Below the pieces are notes generated by a model. The model saw only the letters and a program-made list of their open reading frames with translations. It was not told where the DNA came from and ran no database searches. Below are positions 1 through 10,390 of a DNA stretch of 52,212 nt, piece by piece. Position 1 is the stretch's first letter, and each line of letters begins with the position of its first letter. Origin of the DNA: Bacillota bacterium (GTDB lineage: Bacteria > Bacillota > Sulfobacillia > RBS10-35 > JAJYVN01); contig JAJYVV010000003.1 of NCBI GenBank assembly GCA_021791815.1, forward strand, positions 1 to 52,212, in the 5' to 3' direction. The translations under genes were made by a program, and so were the position numbers.

Positions 1-1058
1 TCCGCCGAGGCGTGGGCGCAGATGCAGGGGGCGGTGAACTCGAGCGAGCGGTCGAGGTCGATGCCCGCCGGCGCGCCGTCGCGCACGGCCGCCAGGAACT
101 GCGCGAGGGCGAGATGATCGCGGGAGGGGTGACCGCCGGCGGCCCAGGGCGCCGCCGGGCCGTGGGGGCGGGGCAGGTCGCTTCCGAGGGGTATGCGCAT
201 CAGGCCGCGGGCGTGCGGCACGGCCTCGAGGTAGGCACGGCAGGATTCGGGGTGGCCCGCCTCGACCTCGCGCTCGGTCTCCACGAAGCCCCGGGTGCCG
301 TAGACGGAGTAGTAGCAGGACTTCGGCTCGCGGGCGACCGCGAAGCCGCAGAGCACCTTCAGGACGCCCCCGCCGGCCAACTGGAACAGACCCACCTCGA
401 TGTCCGGCACCGGGGCCGCCGGGTCGATCCGCGGGCCCGTCCCCAGCGCCGTGGCGCGCACGCAGCGGTCCCCGAACACGTGGAGCAAGGGGCCGAGGGC
501 GTGCGTACCATACTGCATCGGCGGGAACGCGCCGCGCCACGCCCGCGTCCCGTCCGGGGCCGTGAACTGCCACCGCAGGTCGTGGACATACTCCCCTTCG
601 CCGTACACGGGGGAGCCGAGGAGGCCGCCGTCCACCATGGCCCGCCATGACTCGATGAAGGCGAAGTAGCGGTAGTTCTCCAGCATGCTGTACACGCGGC
701 CGGAGGCCCGCGCGGCCTGCGCCAACGCCGCGCACTCCTCCAGCGTGCAGGCCGCCGGGACCTCGCAGCCGACATGCTTGCCCGCCCGCAGCGCGGCGAT
801 GGCGTGGCGGGCGTGGAGCGGCGCGGGCGTGGCCACGACCACCGCGTCGACCGGCGCCTCGAGGAAGTCGTCCAGGGCGGTGAAGGCGCGGGGCACATCG
901 AATTCCCGGCGCGCGCGTTCGAGCGCCGCGGCGTCGAGGTCGCAGATGGCCTCCACCCGCGTCTCGGGGAACGCCCGCAGCTGGCGCAGCAGGCTGGTGC
1001 CCCGGCGCGAACTGGAGGCATCGGGGCGTCCCACGCCGAGGATGCCGACGCGCACCAC
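1..1058 (-). CDS. Gfo/Idh/MocA family oxidoreductase (3' end runs off window)
   Basis: Minus-strand translation VRVGILGVGRPDASSSRRGTSLLRQLRAFPETRVEAICDLDAAALERARREFDVPRAFTALDDFLEAPVDAVVVATPAPLHARHAIAALRAGKHVGCEVPAACTLEEC: Rossmann N-terminus and family layout; the EKP motif reads EVP. Confidence 0.85.
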   Translation of the reverse strand, partial: MVRVGILGVGRPDASSSRRGTSLLRQLRAFPETRVEAICDLDAAALERARREFDVPRAFTALDDFLEAPVDAVVVATPAPLHARHAIAALRAGKHVGCEVPAACTLEECAALAQAARASGRVYSMLENYRYFAFIESWRAMVDGGLLGSPVYGEGEYVHDLRWQFTAPDGTRAWRGAFPPMQYGTHALGPLLHVFGDRCVRATALGTGPRIDPAAPVPDIEVGLFQLAGGGVLKVLCGFAVAREPKSCYYSVYGTRGFVETEREVEAGHPESCRAYLEAVPHARGLMRIPLGSDLPRPHGPAAPWAAGGHPSRDHLALAQFLAAVRDGAPAGIDLDRSLEFTAPCICAHASA

Positions 1059-1261
1059 CGGTACCACCCCCCGGGCGAGCCCGAGCGCCGCGGGCCAGGG
1101 TGCGGCGGTGCCGGCTTCTGGATCCCGCCGCCGCTGCCCTGCGGGCGCACGCCCGGGGCTTCGGGCGCCGCGCGGGCGGCGATTCCGACCGCCGCCAACC
1201 GCCGCCGGGCGGGCCGGGTGTACGGGGGGCGGACCTTCGCCCGCCGAGGAGGGATGTCCCC

Positions 1262-2215
1262 GTGCACCCGGCCGGCCGGCCCGCCCCCGCCGCGCCGAGC
1301 TTTGCCGCCGTCCTGGACCCCCTGCTGCCTCGGGCCCTGCGGGCGGCGCGCGCCTTCCTCGGCCCCGGCCCGGCGGGCGGCATGGCCGAGGACGCGGTCC
1401 AGGAGGCGTTGCTGCGGGCGTTCCGCGCCTGGCCCGCGCTCCCGGACAAGGAACGCGACGTATGGCCTTGGCTCTGCACGATCGTGCTCCGCGAATGCCG
1501 GCGCCTGGCCGGGCGCGAGCGCGAGCGGACCGAGCGGCTCGTTCCGCTCCCGCCCGGCGACGGGCTGGACGACGGCCGTCCGGGGGCGCCCGCCGGCCCC
1601 CTCGAAGCCGTCATCGCCGGCGAGGACCGCGCGGAGGCCGTCCGCGCGCTCGGGGCGCTCCGGGGCGGCCTCCGGACGGCCGCCGAGCTGCGGTATGTCC
1701 ACGGCCTCTCGTGCGCGGACGCGGCGGCGGTGCTCGGCGTCCCGGTCGGCACGCTGAAGTGGAGGATGCATGCAGCGCACGCGCGCCTGCGGGCCGCCCT
1801 CGTGCCGGGTGAGGAGGCCGGCCGCTTCCGCCCGGGATGGGAGGCCCCTCCCGAAGCCGCCCTTCCGCCGGCCGCGCCCCTGCCGCCGGTCCTGCGCGTG
1901 GCCGTGCCTGGGGCCTCCCCCGGCTGCTTCTCGGGGCAGGCCGGCGGCTGGCCGCCGGGCGCCCTTGAGGTCCCCGCCGCCGACGGGCCGGTCCACTTCG
2001 CCGCGCCGTCGCGGGTGGCCGGCCGCCACCCCGGGGCATGGGTGGCGGCCGAGCGGGCCCACCATCTCTGGTGGGAGGCCGCGGGCCGGGTCTGGCGGGC
2101 CTGCGGGCCGTCCGTCGGCGCCGTGCGGGCGGCGGCCGAGGGGCGCGCCGCGGAGGTAGGCCCTGCATGGGCGACGTCGCCGGCCCCGCACCGGGGGGGC
2201 GACGCCCGTGGATGA
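1262..2215 (+). CDS. ECF-type RNA polymerase sigma factor with C-terminal extension
   Basis: GTG start after GAGGAGGG; AEDAVQEALLRAFRAWPAL (sigma region 2) and AAELRYVHGLSCADAAAVLGVPVGTLKWRMHAAHARLRAAL (region 4); about 120 further residues of unrecognised sequence. Confidence 0.85.
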   Translation: MHPAGRPAPAAPSFAAVLDPLLPRALRAARAFLGPGPAGGMAEDAVQEALLRAFRAWPALPDKERDVWPWLCTIVLRECRRLAGRERERTERLVPLPPGDGLDDGRPGAPAGPLEAVIAGEDRAEAVRALGALRGGLRTAAELRYVHGLSCADAAAVLGVPVGTLKWRMHAAHARLRAALVPGEEAGRFRPGWEAPPEAALPPAAPLPPVLRVAVPGASPGCFSGQAGGWPPGALEVPAADGPVHFAAPSRVAGRHPGAWVAAERAHHLWWEAAGRVWRACGPSVGAVRAAAEGRAAEVGPAWATSPAPHRGGDARG

Positions 2216-4421
2216 GGCGCACCCCGCCTCCCGTCTCCTGGCCCGCCTGGCGGACGTCCGCGTCCTGGCCGGCCAGCACCGTATCGCCCTGTCGCCCGAC
2301 GGCGCCGCCGTCGCCTACGCGGTGCGCCGCGCCCACGGCGATCCGGAGCCGGAGAGCGGCTTCTACCCGAGCGGCGCGCCGCTCCTCGCCCGCGGCTGCA
2401 CGCTGCTCGTGACCGACAGCGCGTCGGCCGAAACCGCCTGCCCCCTGCCGGACCCGAGCGCCCGCTCCTGGCGACCCTCCTGGGCCCCGGACAGCCGCCG
2501 CCTGGCGTTCTACGCGGATGCGGGCGGAAGGGTGCGGCTGCACGTGTGGGACCGCGCCGGCGACGGCCCGCCCCGAGCCTACCCCGAGCCCGCCGTCCGC
2601 TGCCGCGGGCATGCGGCCGACCGGCCCCGCTGGAGCCCCGACGGCGCCGCCCTCTACCTGCCGCTTTGCCCGCCCGGCCTGGAGGGCGCCTTCGCGGGCG
2701 GGACCGCGGGCCCCGAGCCGCAGCCCATCGTGCTGCGCGCCGGCGCGGCGGCGGAACCCGCCCTGGAGGAGGGCCGGCGGCGGTGGGGCGCCGACGTGGG
2801 CCGGGTGGATGCCGCCACCGGCGCCGTGGAGCGCCTGACGTCGGGCCTGCCGGTGGCCGAGCCCCACCTGTCGCCCAACGGGCGCTGGCTCGCCTTCTAC
2901 ACCCTTTCGCGCGCGGAGCCGGCCGCCGGCGACGGGGCCGAGGCGTGCGACCTGTATGTCCTGCGGGCAGCCGGGGGGGAGCCCCTGCCGCTCGCGGTGG
3001 GCCTGCCCGGGTCGAGCCACCGCCGGCACCGGCCGGCGTGGGGGCCGGATGGGTCCCGCCTGGCGTTTTTGCGCGAAGGGCGTCCGTTCGTGGCCGACCT
3101 CCACGCGGCCCCTGGCCGGCCGGAGCCGTGGGGCGACCCGCCGGAAGCGGCCGACGAGCGGTATCTGGCGTGGACCCCGGACGCCGCCGCCCTGCTTGTG
3201 CGCGGGCGGAGCGGGGCGCTGTGGCGGGTTCCCGCGGCCGGGAAGCCCGTCCGGATCGCCGTTCCGGACGGGTGGGTCCCCTCGCGTCCGCTCCAGCCCG
3301 AGGCCGGGGACGCCGCGGCCTCGTGGCGCGGAGGGTTGCTGGTCCCGGCCCGGGCCGCCGACGGGGCGACGGCGCGCCTGTTCGGGCTGCCGGCTGTCGG
3401 GGCGGCGCGCGTGCTGTGGGAGGACGCGGCGGAGATCACGGCGCAGCCGTTCCATGAGACCTGGCACTGGTTCGCGGACGTGACCGCGGAAGGCGATGTC
3501 GCGGTGCACGCCCGGGAGACGGCCGCGGAGCCGGCGGACCTGTGGTGCTGGCGCTCGGGGGACGGGCGGGATGCCGGCCCGACCCCCGCGCGGCGCCTAA
3601 CGGAGCTCAACCCCGGCCTGTCGGCGCCGGGGCGGCGGGAGGTCGTGCGCTTTCGGACCCCGGGGCCGGGGGGCGAGTCCCGCGGCCTGCTGTGGCTGCC
3701 CTGTTCCGGGGAGCCGCCGTTCCCGGCCGTGGTGATCCTCCACCCGGATCTGGCGCCCTCGGCGGCGCCCTGCCGCTTCGAACCGGAGGCCGCCGCCGGT
3801 TTCGCCGCGGCGCACCTGGTCGCGCGCGGGTTGGCGGTGTGGATGCCCGACTTCTCCTGGCCGTCGGGCGACCGGGACCGCGGCGAGGCCGTGGCCTGGG
3901 ATGCGGCCGCCGCGGCGGACGCGGCGGTCGCGGCCGGGTGGCTCGACCCCGCGCGCCTGACCGTGGCCGGCTACGGTCTGGGCGGCTTCGCCGCCCTCAG
4001 CCTGCTCCTGCGCACCGACCGCTTCCGGGCCGCCGCCGTCACGGCCGCGATCGTGGACTGGAGCGCGTACTTCGGGGACCTGCAGGTGTGGCAGGGCGCG
4101 CCCGATACGTTCGCGGCCGGGCAGTGCGAGGCGGTGCTCGGGGCCGCCGGCGGTCCGTGGGCGGACCCATGGCGCTATGTGCGCGCATCGCCGCTCTACG
4201 CGTTGGACCGCCTGCGGACGCCGGTGCTGGTGATCGCCGGAGGCGAGCCGGCGCCGGGCGGCGCCGGGGCCCTGTTCGCCGGACTGCACCGCCTGGGCCG
4301 CGAGGCGGTGCTCCTGCGCTACCCGCGGGAGGTGGGGGAGGCCCCGTTCCACTGGCGCCCCGAGGCCTTCCGAGACGTGGCGCGCCGGATCGCGGAGTGG
4401 CTGGTCGCGGCGGTGGGCTGA
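2208..4421 (+). CDS. S9 family peptidase (prolyl oligopeptidase / acylaminoacyl-peptidase-like)
   Basis: 737 aa; N-terminal beta-propeller-like segments (LSPDGAAVAYAVRR, WAPDSRRLAFYAD, WSPDGAALYLPL) and C-terminal hydrolase with AGYGLGGFAALSLLLR and VLVIAGGEP; overlaps the sigma factor stop by 8 nt. Confidence 0.85.
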   Translation: MDEAHPASRLLARLADVRVLAGQHRIALSPDGAAVAYAVRRAHGDPEPESGFYPSGAPLLARGCTLLVTDSASAETACPLPDPSARSWRPSWAPDSRRLAFYADAGGRVRLHVWDRAGDGPPRAYPEPAVRCRGHAADRPRWSPDGAALYLPLCPPGLEGAFAGGTAGPEPQPIVLRAGAAAEPALEEGRRRWGADVGRVDAATGAVERLTSGLPVAEPHLSPNGRWLAFYTLSRAEPAAGDGAEACDLYVLRAAGGEPLPLAVGLPGSSHRRHRPAWGPDGSRLAFLREGRPFVADLHAAPGRPEPWGDPPEAADERYLAWTPDAAALLVRGRSGALWRVPAAGKPVRIAVPDGWVPSRPLQPEAGDAAASWRGGLLVPARAADGATARLFGLPAVGAARVLWEDAAEITAQPFHETWHWFADVTAEGDVAVHARETAAEPADLWCWRSGDGRDAGPTPARRLTELNPGLSAPGRREVVRFRTPGPGGESRGLLWLPCSGEPPFPAVVILHPDLAPSAAPCRFEPEAAAGFAAAHLVARGLAVWMPDFSWPSGDRDRGEAVAWDAAAAADAAVAAGWLDPARLTVAGYGLGGFAALSLLLRTDRFRAAAVTAAIVDWSAYFGDLQVWQGAPDTFAAGQCEAVLGAAGGPWADPWRYVRASPLYALDRLRTPVLVIAGGEPAPGGAGALFAGLHRLGREAVLLRYPREVGEAPFHWRPEAFRDVARRIAEWLVAAVG

Positions 4422-4696
4422 GGGCCGCCGGCGGCTGCTCCGCCGCGGATGGGCACCCGCCCCCCGCCGCGCGGCCTCCCGTCCGCGACGGCCCGCCTGC
4501 CGGCTGCCTTCGCCACGGATCTCGTCCCGCGCGCGGGACTCCATCACGACGGGGGCGCCTGGGAGCCCTACGCTTGCCGCGGCCGGCGGAGGACTGGACG
4601 CGGCTGGAGACCCGCGCCGGGCTTGCCCGGGACCCGCATCGCGGTGGGCTCCGCCCCGTTCGCCTCCGCCCGGGCCCGCGGCCGACAGCCCCGCCC

Positions 4697-7600
4697 TCAG
4701 AACGCCGCCCGCCGCCACCGCAGCGAGGTCGGGCCCCGGCGGAAGCCGGCCGCCGTCAGCGCCTCGAGCACGGCGGCCGGGGCGTCCAGGACGGGGGCGC
4801 CGTCCCATTCCGCGACCTCCACCCGCCCGCGTGGGCCGGGCAGTTGGTGCAGGGCCGCCGCCACCTCCGCCAGGGCCGCCGCCGGGAGTTCCCGCAGCGG
4901 CTTGCAGAGACGACCGTGGGCCGAGCACTGCAGGGCCGGACGGCCCGCCTGCACGACGACGAAGCTGCCCGGGCGCCGCGGCGCCTCGCGCCACACGCAG
5001 GCGGGGTCGCAGCCCCCGATCACGCGCGTGCCGCCGGGTGCGGCGCCCCCCACCTCGCGGAGGCCGTCGACGTCGGCCGGCCGCGCGAACTGCAGGCCGC
5101 CCAAGCCCCGGACGAAATGGCCGCGCAGCGCCCCGGCGCGCTCCAGCGCCGGCACACCGGCGCTCCAGGGCACGGGCGGGCCAGCGAGTTCCCATACCTC
5201 GCGCGAAACCACGCCATACCGTCCGAGCATCTGCGCGGCCCAGGCCTCCGCCTGCGGCGCAGCCGGCGGCAGGGGCCACCACCGCCCGCCCTGCGCCGGC
5301 TGCCCGGGGCTCGGTTTCGCGCGCAGGGGCTCCAGCGCGTCGTTGGAGATCGCTCCGGCGCGGGCCAGTTCCGCCAGCCGCCCGGCCAGGGCGCCGGCCT
5401 CCATGCCCGTCCGCGCCCGCAGGTCCGCGAACCATGGCGCGGAGCCCGGCGCCAGCGCGGCGGCCAGCTCGGGAGGCCCGCCGATGGCGGCCGGCGCGGC
5501 CGCGAGCGCCGGGTAGTCCTCGCGGGCGAAGAAGGCAACGGCATCGCCGCGCGCCGCCCAGAGGAACTCCCCGCGGGCGAGCAGGCGGTCGAGGTCGGCG
5601 GCGCGGAAGCCCGGGATCTTGGCCGGCAGCACCTGCTCGAGCCACACCTCCACGGGCAGGAAGCAGCCCTGCAGGCGCCCGAGGCACGCGGCCGCGTCCC
5701 CGCCGGCCTGCCGCCGCCAGACGAACTCGGCGAAGGCGTCGCGGGAGACCGGCGCGATCTCGGCGCGGGCCAGCGCGAGCGCGCGCCGCCGCACCATCCG
5801 CCGCACCGCGGGGTGGCCGTACCGCCCGCCCCCGAGGGGCACGAGACCCAGGGCCCCCAGGTCGGGGGGCTCCCAGCCGAAGCGCCGCCGGACCTCTTCG
5901 GGCGTCAGGCCGGGGACGGCCGAGGCCCAGCGGAGGACCCACGCGGTCCGGGCCTCCGGGAGGCCGGCCGCGGCGGCCGCCCAGGCCGCCACGTCCTCGG
6001 CGGCCACCAGGCGGCCGTCCGCCTCCACCACGCGCCCGGCCGCGCGCAGCTCGGCGAGCAGGCCGCGCTCGTCTTCCGCGACCTCTGCGGGCAGCACCGG
6101 GCCCACCCGCAGGAAGCGGTCGTGCAGTTCATCCGCGGACCGCGGGCGCCCCCACAGGCGCCGGCGCAGGGCGGCTTCGGCCTTCTCCAGGTATGCGCCG
6201 GCCGCCGCCTCCGCCCCGTCCTCCTCCGCCAGCCCGGCGGCGAGGTCCGCGGCGCCCGCCTCCGCGCGCGGCGCGTCCCCCGCATACAGGCCCTCGGCCT
6301 TGAAGCGGAACTCCAGCTCGGACGCGAGCGGGCTCGGCCCCGGCCTCTCCCGCACGGCGACCGCGATGCGCCGCGCGGCCACCGCTTCGAGGACCGCCCG
6401 CCAGGCCGGCACGTCGAAGGCGTCCTCCAGGCATTCGCGCAGCGTCTCCTGGACCAGCGGGAAGTCCGGATAGCGCCGCACCGCCGCCAGGAGGTCGGCG
6501 GCCCGCAGCCGCTGCAGCCAGAGCGGCGCCCGCCGCCGGCCGTCCCCCCGTTCCAGCAGGAGAGCCCGTCCCGCCACCTCCCGGAAGCGGGCGGCGAACA
6601 GGGCCGTGCGCGGCAGGTCCGCTACGAGGGCGTCCTCCAGGGCCCGCGGGCTCCAGCGCACGAGGAGGTCGGCGGGCGACCCGCCGGCCGAGCGGCCGCT
6701 CCCGTCGGGCCGCGCCGGCAGCCTCAGGAGGAACCCGTTGTCCGAGACGGCGGCGTCGGCGGCCACCCCGGCCTCCCTCAGCAGCATGGCGCGGAGGGCC
6801 AGGCTCCACGGCCGCGTCACCGCGCGTCCCAGGGGCGCGTGGAGGCACACGCGCAGATCGCCCAGCGGGTCGCGGTACCACTCGAGCACCAGCTGCTCGG
6901 GGGAGGGCAGGCACCCCGCCGCCGCCTGTTCCGCCACGAAGGAGCGCAGCGCGCGGGCCGCGCCGGCCTCCAGCCGGCAGTCCTCCGCCACGTCCGCCCA
7001 CCAGCTCCCGTCCCGGTCCGAGCCGCCCAGATGGCGCTGGGCGTCCCCCCAGAAGCGCAGGAGGGCCTCCCCGAGTTCGGCCGGGCGCCCCGGCCCGTCC
7101 CCGTGCCAGAACGGGACGCGGGGCAGGGCGCCGGCCCCGGGGGTGACCAGCACGCGGTCGTGGGTGATGGCGGCGATGCGCCAGACGGTGGTGCCCAGCA
7201 CGAACGAGTCGCCCCGGCGGCTCTCGTGGACGAACTCCTCGTCGAGCTCGCCCAGGCGTCCCCCGTCCGGCCCGTACACCCCGAACGCGCCGCGGTCGGG
7301 GATGGTCCCGACCCCCCGGATCGCGGCCCGGGACGATCCCGGCCGCGCGCGGACCGTGCGAGCCTCCCGGTCCCAGGTCGCCAGGGGCCGCGTCCCGTAC
7401 CGGCCCGACACCAGTTCCAGGACGGCCTGGAGGTCGTCCGCGCCGAGGTCGCGGTAGGGGTGGGCGCGGCGGACGAGGTCGAGAAGGGCCGCCGGCGTCC
7501 AGTCCTCCACGGCGGCCATGGACACCACATGCTGGGCCAGGACGTCCAGGGCCCCCCGGGGCACGCGCGTGGCCTCGATGCGTCCGAGCCGCATCTCCCG

Positions 7601-8824
7601 CGCGACGATCGCGGCTTCCGCGAGGTCCGGGGCCGTCCGGCAGACGATGCGTCCCGCGCTGGTGCCGCCCACCTGGTGGCCCGCGCGCCCCACCCGCTGC
7701 AGGCCGCGCGACACCGCGCCCGGGGAGCCGACGAGGATCGCGAGGTCGATGGCGCCCACGTCGATGCCCAGCTCCAGCGTCGCCGTGGCGCAGAGGGCCC
7801 GCAGTTGCCCGCCCTTGAGCGCCGCCTCCACCTGCTCCCGTGCCTCGCGGGACACCGAACCGTGGTGGGCGCGGCAGATCTCCTCGCCCGCGAGGTCGTT
7901 CAGGCGGCGGGTGAGCGACTCGGCGCGGCCGCGGTTCGGGACGAAGATCAGCGTCGTGCGGTGGGCCCGCACGTCCTCCAGGACCAGCGGCGCGATCGCG
8001 TCCCAGACGGAGTCGCCGGGGATGTCCCGGAAGTCCGGGACGGGGACCGTGACGCGCAGGTCCAGCCGCGGGGCCGAGGAGCCGGATGGCCCGGGGGCCG
8101 TGCGGTCGACGACGGTCACGTCGTGGCGGCCGCCGAGGAAGGCGGCGATGGTCTCGAGGGGCCGCTGGGTCGCCGACAGGCCCACCCGCTGGGGCGCCCC
8201 ACCGGCCGCGAGCCGCTCGAGGCGCTCCAGGGACAGGGCCAGGTGGGTGCCGCGCTTCGTTCCGGCCATGGCGTGGATCTCGTCGACGATGACCGTCTCC
8301 ACGCGGGCGAGCGCGGGCAGCGCCCGGGGCGAGGTGAGGAGGAGGAAGAGCGACTCCGGGGTGGTGATCAGGATGTCGGGCGGGGTCCGGACCTGGCGGG
8401 CGCGCGCGGAGGCGGGCGTGTCGCCCGTGCGCACGGCCACGGTGGGCATGCGCAGCGTCTCGCCGCGCCGGGCGGCCTCGGCGGCGATGCCCGCGATCGG
8501 CGCCTGCAGGTTGCGGTGCACGTCGTTGTCCAGGGCCTTCAGCGGCGAGATGTAGAGGACGCGGACGCCGGACCCGGAAGCCGGTCCGCGCGGGGCGGCC
8601 GGACGCGCCAGCCGGTCGATGGCCGTCAGGAAGGCGGCGAGGGTCTTGCCGCTCCCGGTGGGAGCGGCGAGCAGCACGTGCTCGCCCCGCGCGAGCAGGG
8701 GCCACGTGGCGGCCTGCGCGGCCGTGGGCTCGCCCAGCGCGCGGCAAAACCACCCGGCGACCGCCGGGTGGAAGCCCGCCAAGGGATCGGCCGGAGGGGC
8801 CGGCGGCGTGCTGCCACGGCGCAT
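4697..8824 (-). CDS. lhr: Lhr-family DEAD/DEAH ATP-dependent helicase
   Basis: About 1375 aa from ATG at 8824: AAPTGSGKTLAAFL (Walker A), VDEIHAM, GLSATQRPLETIAAFLGG, LVGSPGAVSRGLQRVGRAGHQVGG, long Lhr-type C-terminus. The longer ORF to 10375 is an upstream extension. Confidence 0.9.
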   Translation of the reverse strand: MRRGSTPPAPPADPLAGFHPAVAGWFCRALGEPTAAQAATWPLLARGEHVLLAAPTGSGKTLAAFLTAIDRLARPAAPRGPASGSGVRVLYISPLKALDNDVHRNLQAPIAGIAAEAARRGETLRMPTVAVRTGDTPASARARQVRTPPDILITTPESLFLLLTSPRALPALARVETVIVDEIHAMAGTKRGTHLALSLERLERLAAGGAPQRVGLSATQRPLETIAAFLGGRHDVTVVDRTAPGPSGSSAPRLDLRVTVPVPDFRDIPGDSVWDAIAPLVLEDVRAHRTTLIFVPNRGRAESLTRRLNDLAGEEICRAHHGSVSREAREQVEAALKGGQLRALCATATLELGIDVGAIDLAILVGSPGAVSRGLQRVGRAGHQVGGTSAGRIVCRTAPDLAEAAIVAREMRLGRIEATRVPRGALDVLAQHVVSMAAVEDWTPAALLDLVRRAHPYRDLGADDLQAVLELVSGRYGTRPLATWDREARTVRARPGSSRAAIRGVGTIPDRGAFGVYGPDGGRLGELDEEFVHESRRGDSFVLGTTVWRIAAITHDRVLVTPGAGALPRVPFWHGDGPGRPAELGEALLRFWGDAQRHLGGSDRDGSWWADVAEDCRLEAGAARALRSFVAEQAAAGCLPSPEQLVLEWYRDPLGDLRVCLHAPLGRAVTRPWSLALRAMLLREAGVAADAAVSDNGFLLRLPARPDGSGRSAGGSPADLLVRWSPRALEDALVADLPRTALFAARFREVAGRALLLERGDGRRRAPLWLQRLRAADLLAAVRRYPDFPLVQETLRECLEDAFDVPAWRAVLEAVAARRIAVAVRERPGPSPLASELEFRFKAEGLYAGDAPRAEAGAADLAAGLAEEDGAEAAAGAYLEKAEAALRRRLWGRPRSADELHDRFLRVGPVLPAEVAEDERGLLAELRAAGRVVEADGRLVAAEDVAAWAAAAAGLPEARTAWVLRWASAVPGLTPEEVRRRFGWEPPDLGALGLVPLGGGRYGHPAVRRMVRRRALALARAEIAPVSRDAFAEFVWRRQAGGDAAACLGRLQGCFLPVEVWLEQVLPAKIPGFRAADLDRLLARGEFLWAARGDAVAFFAREDYPALAAAPAAIGGPPELAAALAPGSAPWFADLRARTGMEAGALAGRLAELARAGAISNDALEPLRAKPSPGQPAQGGRWWPLPPAAPQAEAWAAQMLGRYGVVSREVWELAGPPVPWSAGVPALERAGALRGHFVRGLGGLQFARPADVDGLREVGGAAPGGTRVIGGCDPACVWREAPRRPGSFVVVQAGRPALQCSAHGRLCKPLRELPAAALAEVAAALHQLPGPRGRVEVAEWDGAPVLDAPAAVLEALTAAGFRRGPTSLRWRRAAF

Positions 8825-9289
8825 GGGGGCCAGTTCGCGGCGCAGACGGCGATCCCCGTTCCCAAAGGGCCCCCCGCCTTGCAGCCGGAGCGCGGCGCGT
8901 GGGTGGGCCGCCGGGGCCGCGGGCGTAGCCACGGGGTATGGGCGCGTTCCGGTGGCGCCGGCGGTCCTCGAACGGTCCGCCCCTCGCGGCTGGGGCACGT
9001 GGGCGGTGAGAGGCGCGTCCGGCGCCGCGGACAGGCGATCGGCGGTGTCCCCGGCCGCCCGCCGTCTGGGAGCGGGGCGCCGATCGGACAGGGGTGGGCG
9101 CTCCGGGCCCTCCCGGAGACGCCGGACGGCCCCGACCGGTTGCCGCGCCGGCCATCCGCTGGCCGTGCGAGGGGGACCCTCCCGGACCCGGGTCGAAGCA
9201 CCCCCGCCGCCGGGGCGGGCTCGCCGGCCCCTTCCGAGCCCGCCCGACCTCCTGGCCCGCCCCGGCCGTATCCCCTGGGAGGTGCCGCC

Positions 9290-10354
9290 GTGCCCCGCGC
9301 GACCGCGGACCTTCTGACCCCGGCGCTTCTCGTGGACGTCGACCGCGCCCGCCGCAACCTCGCCCGCATGCAGGAATACTGCACCGGGCACCGTCTCGCG
9401 CTGCGGCCCCACGTCAAGACGCACAAGCTGCCGCTCTTCGCGCGCGAGCAACTCGCGCGGGGCGCGGCGGGCATCACCTGCCAGAAGCTCGGCGAGGCCG
9501 AGGTCATGGTGGACGCCGGCTGCGACGACATCCTCCTGTCCTACGAGGTGGTGGGGGAGCGCAACCTCCTGCGGCTGGGCGCGCTGGCCCGCCGCTGCCG
9601 GTTGGCGACGATCGCCGACAGCCGCGCGGTGGTGGACGGCCTCGCCTGGGCCGCCGCCCGCGCCGGCGTGGACCTGCCGGTGCTGGTGGACGGGGACGCG
9701 GGCTATGGCCGCACCGGCATCGCGGCCCCACACGACGCGGTGGCCCTGGCCGAGGCCGTCGCCTCCACGCCGGGCCTGCGCTTCGCGGGGCTCTTCACCT
9801 ACCCGACGCTGTCCGGGACGCGGGACTGGCTCCGCCAAGCCTTGCAGGGCCTCGCCCGTTCTGGCCTCGCCGCCCCGGTGGTCAGCTCCGGCGGCACGCC
9901 CGGCGCGCTCGCGACCCACGAGGTGCCCGAGATCACGGAACTCCGCGTCGGCACGTACATCTACAACGACCGAACCATGGTGCGCCGCGGGGCCGCCGCG
10001 CCCGAGGACTGCGCGCTCTCGGTTCTCGCCACCGTGATCAGCGCCCATGCCGCCGACCGCGTCATCCTCGACGCCGGGAGCAAGGCCCTGACCAGCGACC
10101 TCGTCCAGCACGAGGCGGCGCTCGGCCACGGCGACGTCCTCGGATATCCGGGGGCCCTGGTGGGCCGGCTCTATGAGGAGCACGCCGTCTGCGACATGCG
10201 GGCCTGCGCCGCCCTGCCCCGGGTCGGCGACCGGGTGCGCGTCGTGCCCAACCACGCGTGCGCGGCGGTGAACCTGTACGATGAGGTGGCGCTGGTGCGC
10301 GGCGACGAGGTGCTGGACATCCTGCCCGTCGCGGCGCGGGGCCGCAGCCGGTGA
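9290..10354 (+). CDS. D-threonine aldolase / DSD1-like PLP-dependent enzyme (alanine racemase-fold N-terminus)
   Basis: TPALLVDVDRARRNLARMQEYCTGHRLALRPHVKTHK...ARGAAGITCQKLGEAEVMVDAGCDDILLSYEVVG; GTG start preceded by GGGAGG. Confidence 0.88.
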   Translation: MPRATADLLTPALLVDVDRARRNLARMQEYCTGHRLALRPHVKTHKLPLFAREQLARGAAGITCQKLGEAEVMVDAGCDDILLSYEVVGERNLLRLGALARRCRLATIADSRAVVDGLAWAAARAGVDLPVLVDGDAGYGRTGIAAPHDAVALAEAVASTPGLRFAGLFTYPTLSGTRDWLRQALQGLARSGLAAPVVSSGGTPGALATHEVPEITELRVGTYIYNDRTMVRRGAAAPEDCALSVLATVISAHAADRVILDAGSKALTSDLVQHEAALGHGDVLGYPGALVGRLYEEHAVCDMRACAALPRVGDRVRVVPNHACAAVNLYDEVALVRGDEVLDILPVAARGRSR

Positions 10355-10390
10355 ACCGCGCCGGCCGGCGCACATGGGAGGTCATGCGCG

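Noticed and set aside
4524-4539. Palindrome GTCCCGCGCGCGGGAC between convergent S9 peptidase and Lhr genes
   Set aside because: Short, lacks a loop or U-tract; self-complementary GC strings of this size are common at this composition.
3542-10354. 2270-aa plus-strand ORF
   Set aside because: Only its last part (from 9290) resembles a protein family; the rest overlaps the S9 peptidase and the opposite-strand Lhr helicase and is a GC-bias artefact.
8825-10375. Upstream extension of the Lhr helicase ORF
   Set aside because: Overlaps the D-threonine aldolase-like gene on the other strand and reads as low-complexity R/A/G/P sequence; helicase similarity begins at the ATG at 8824.
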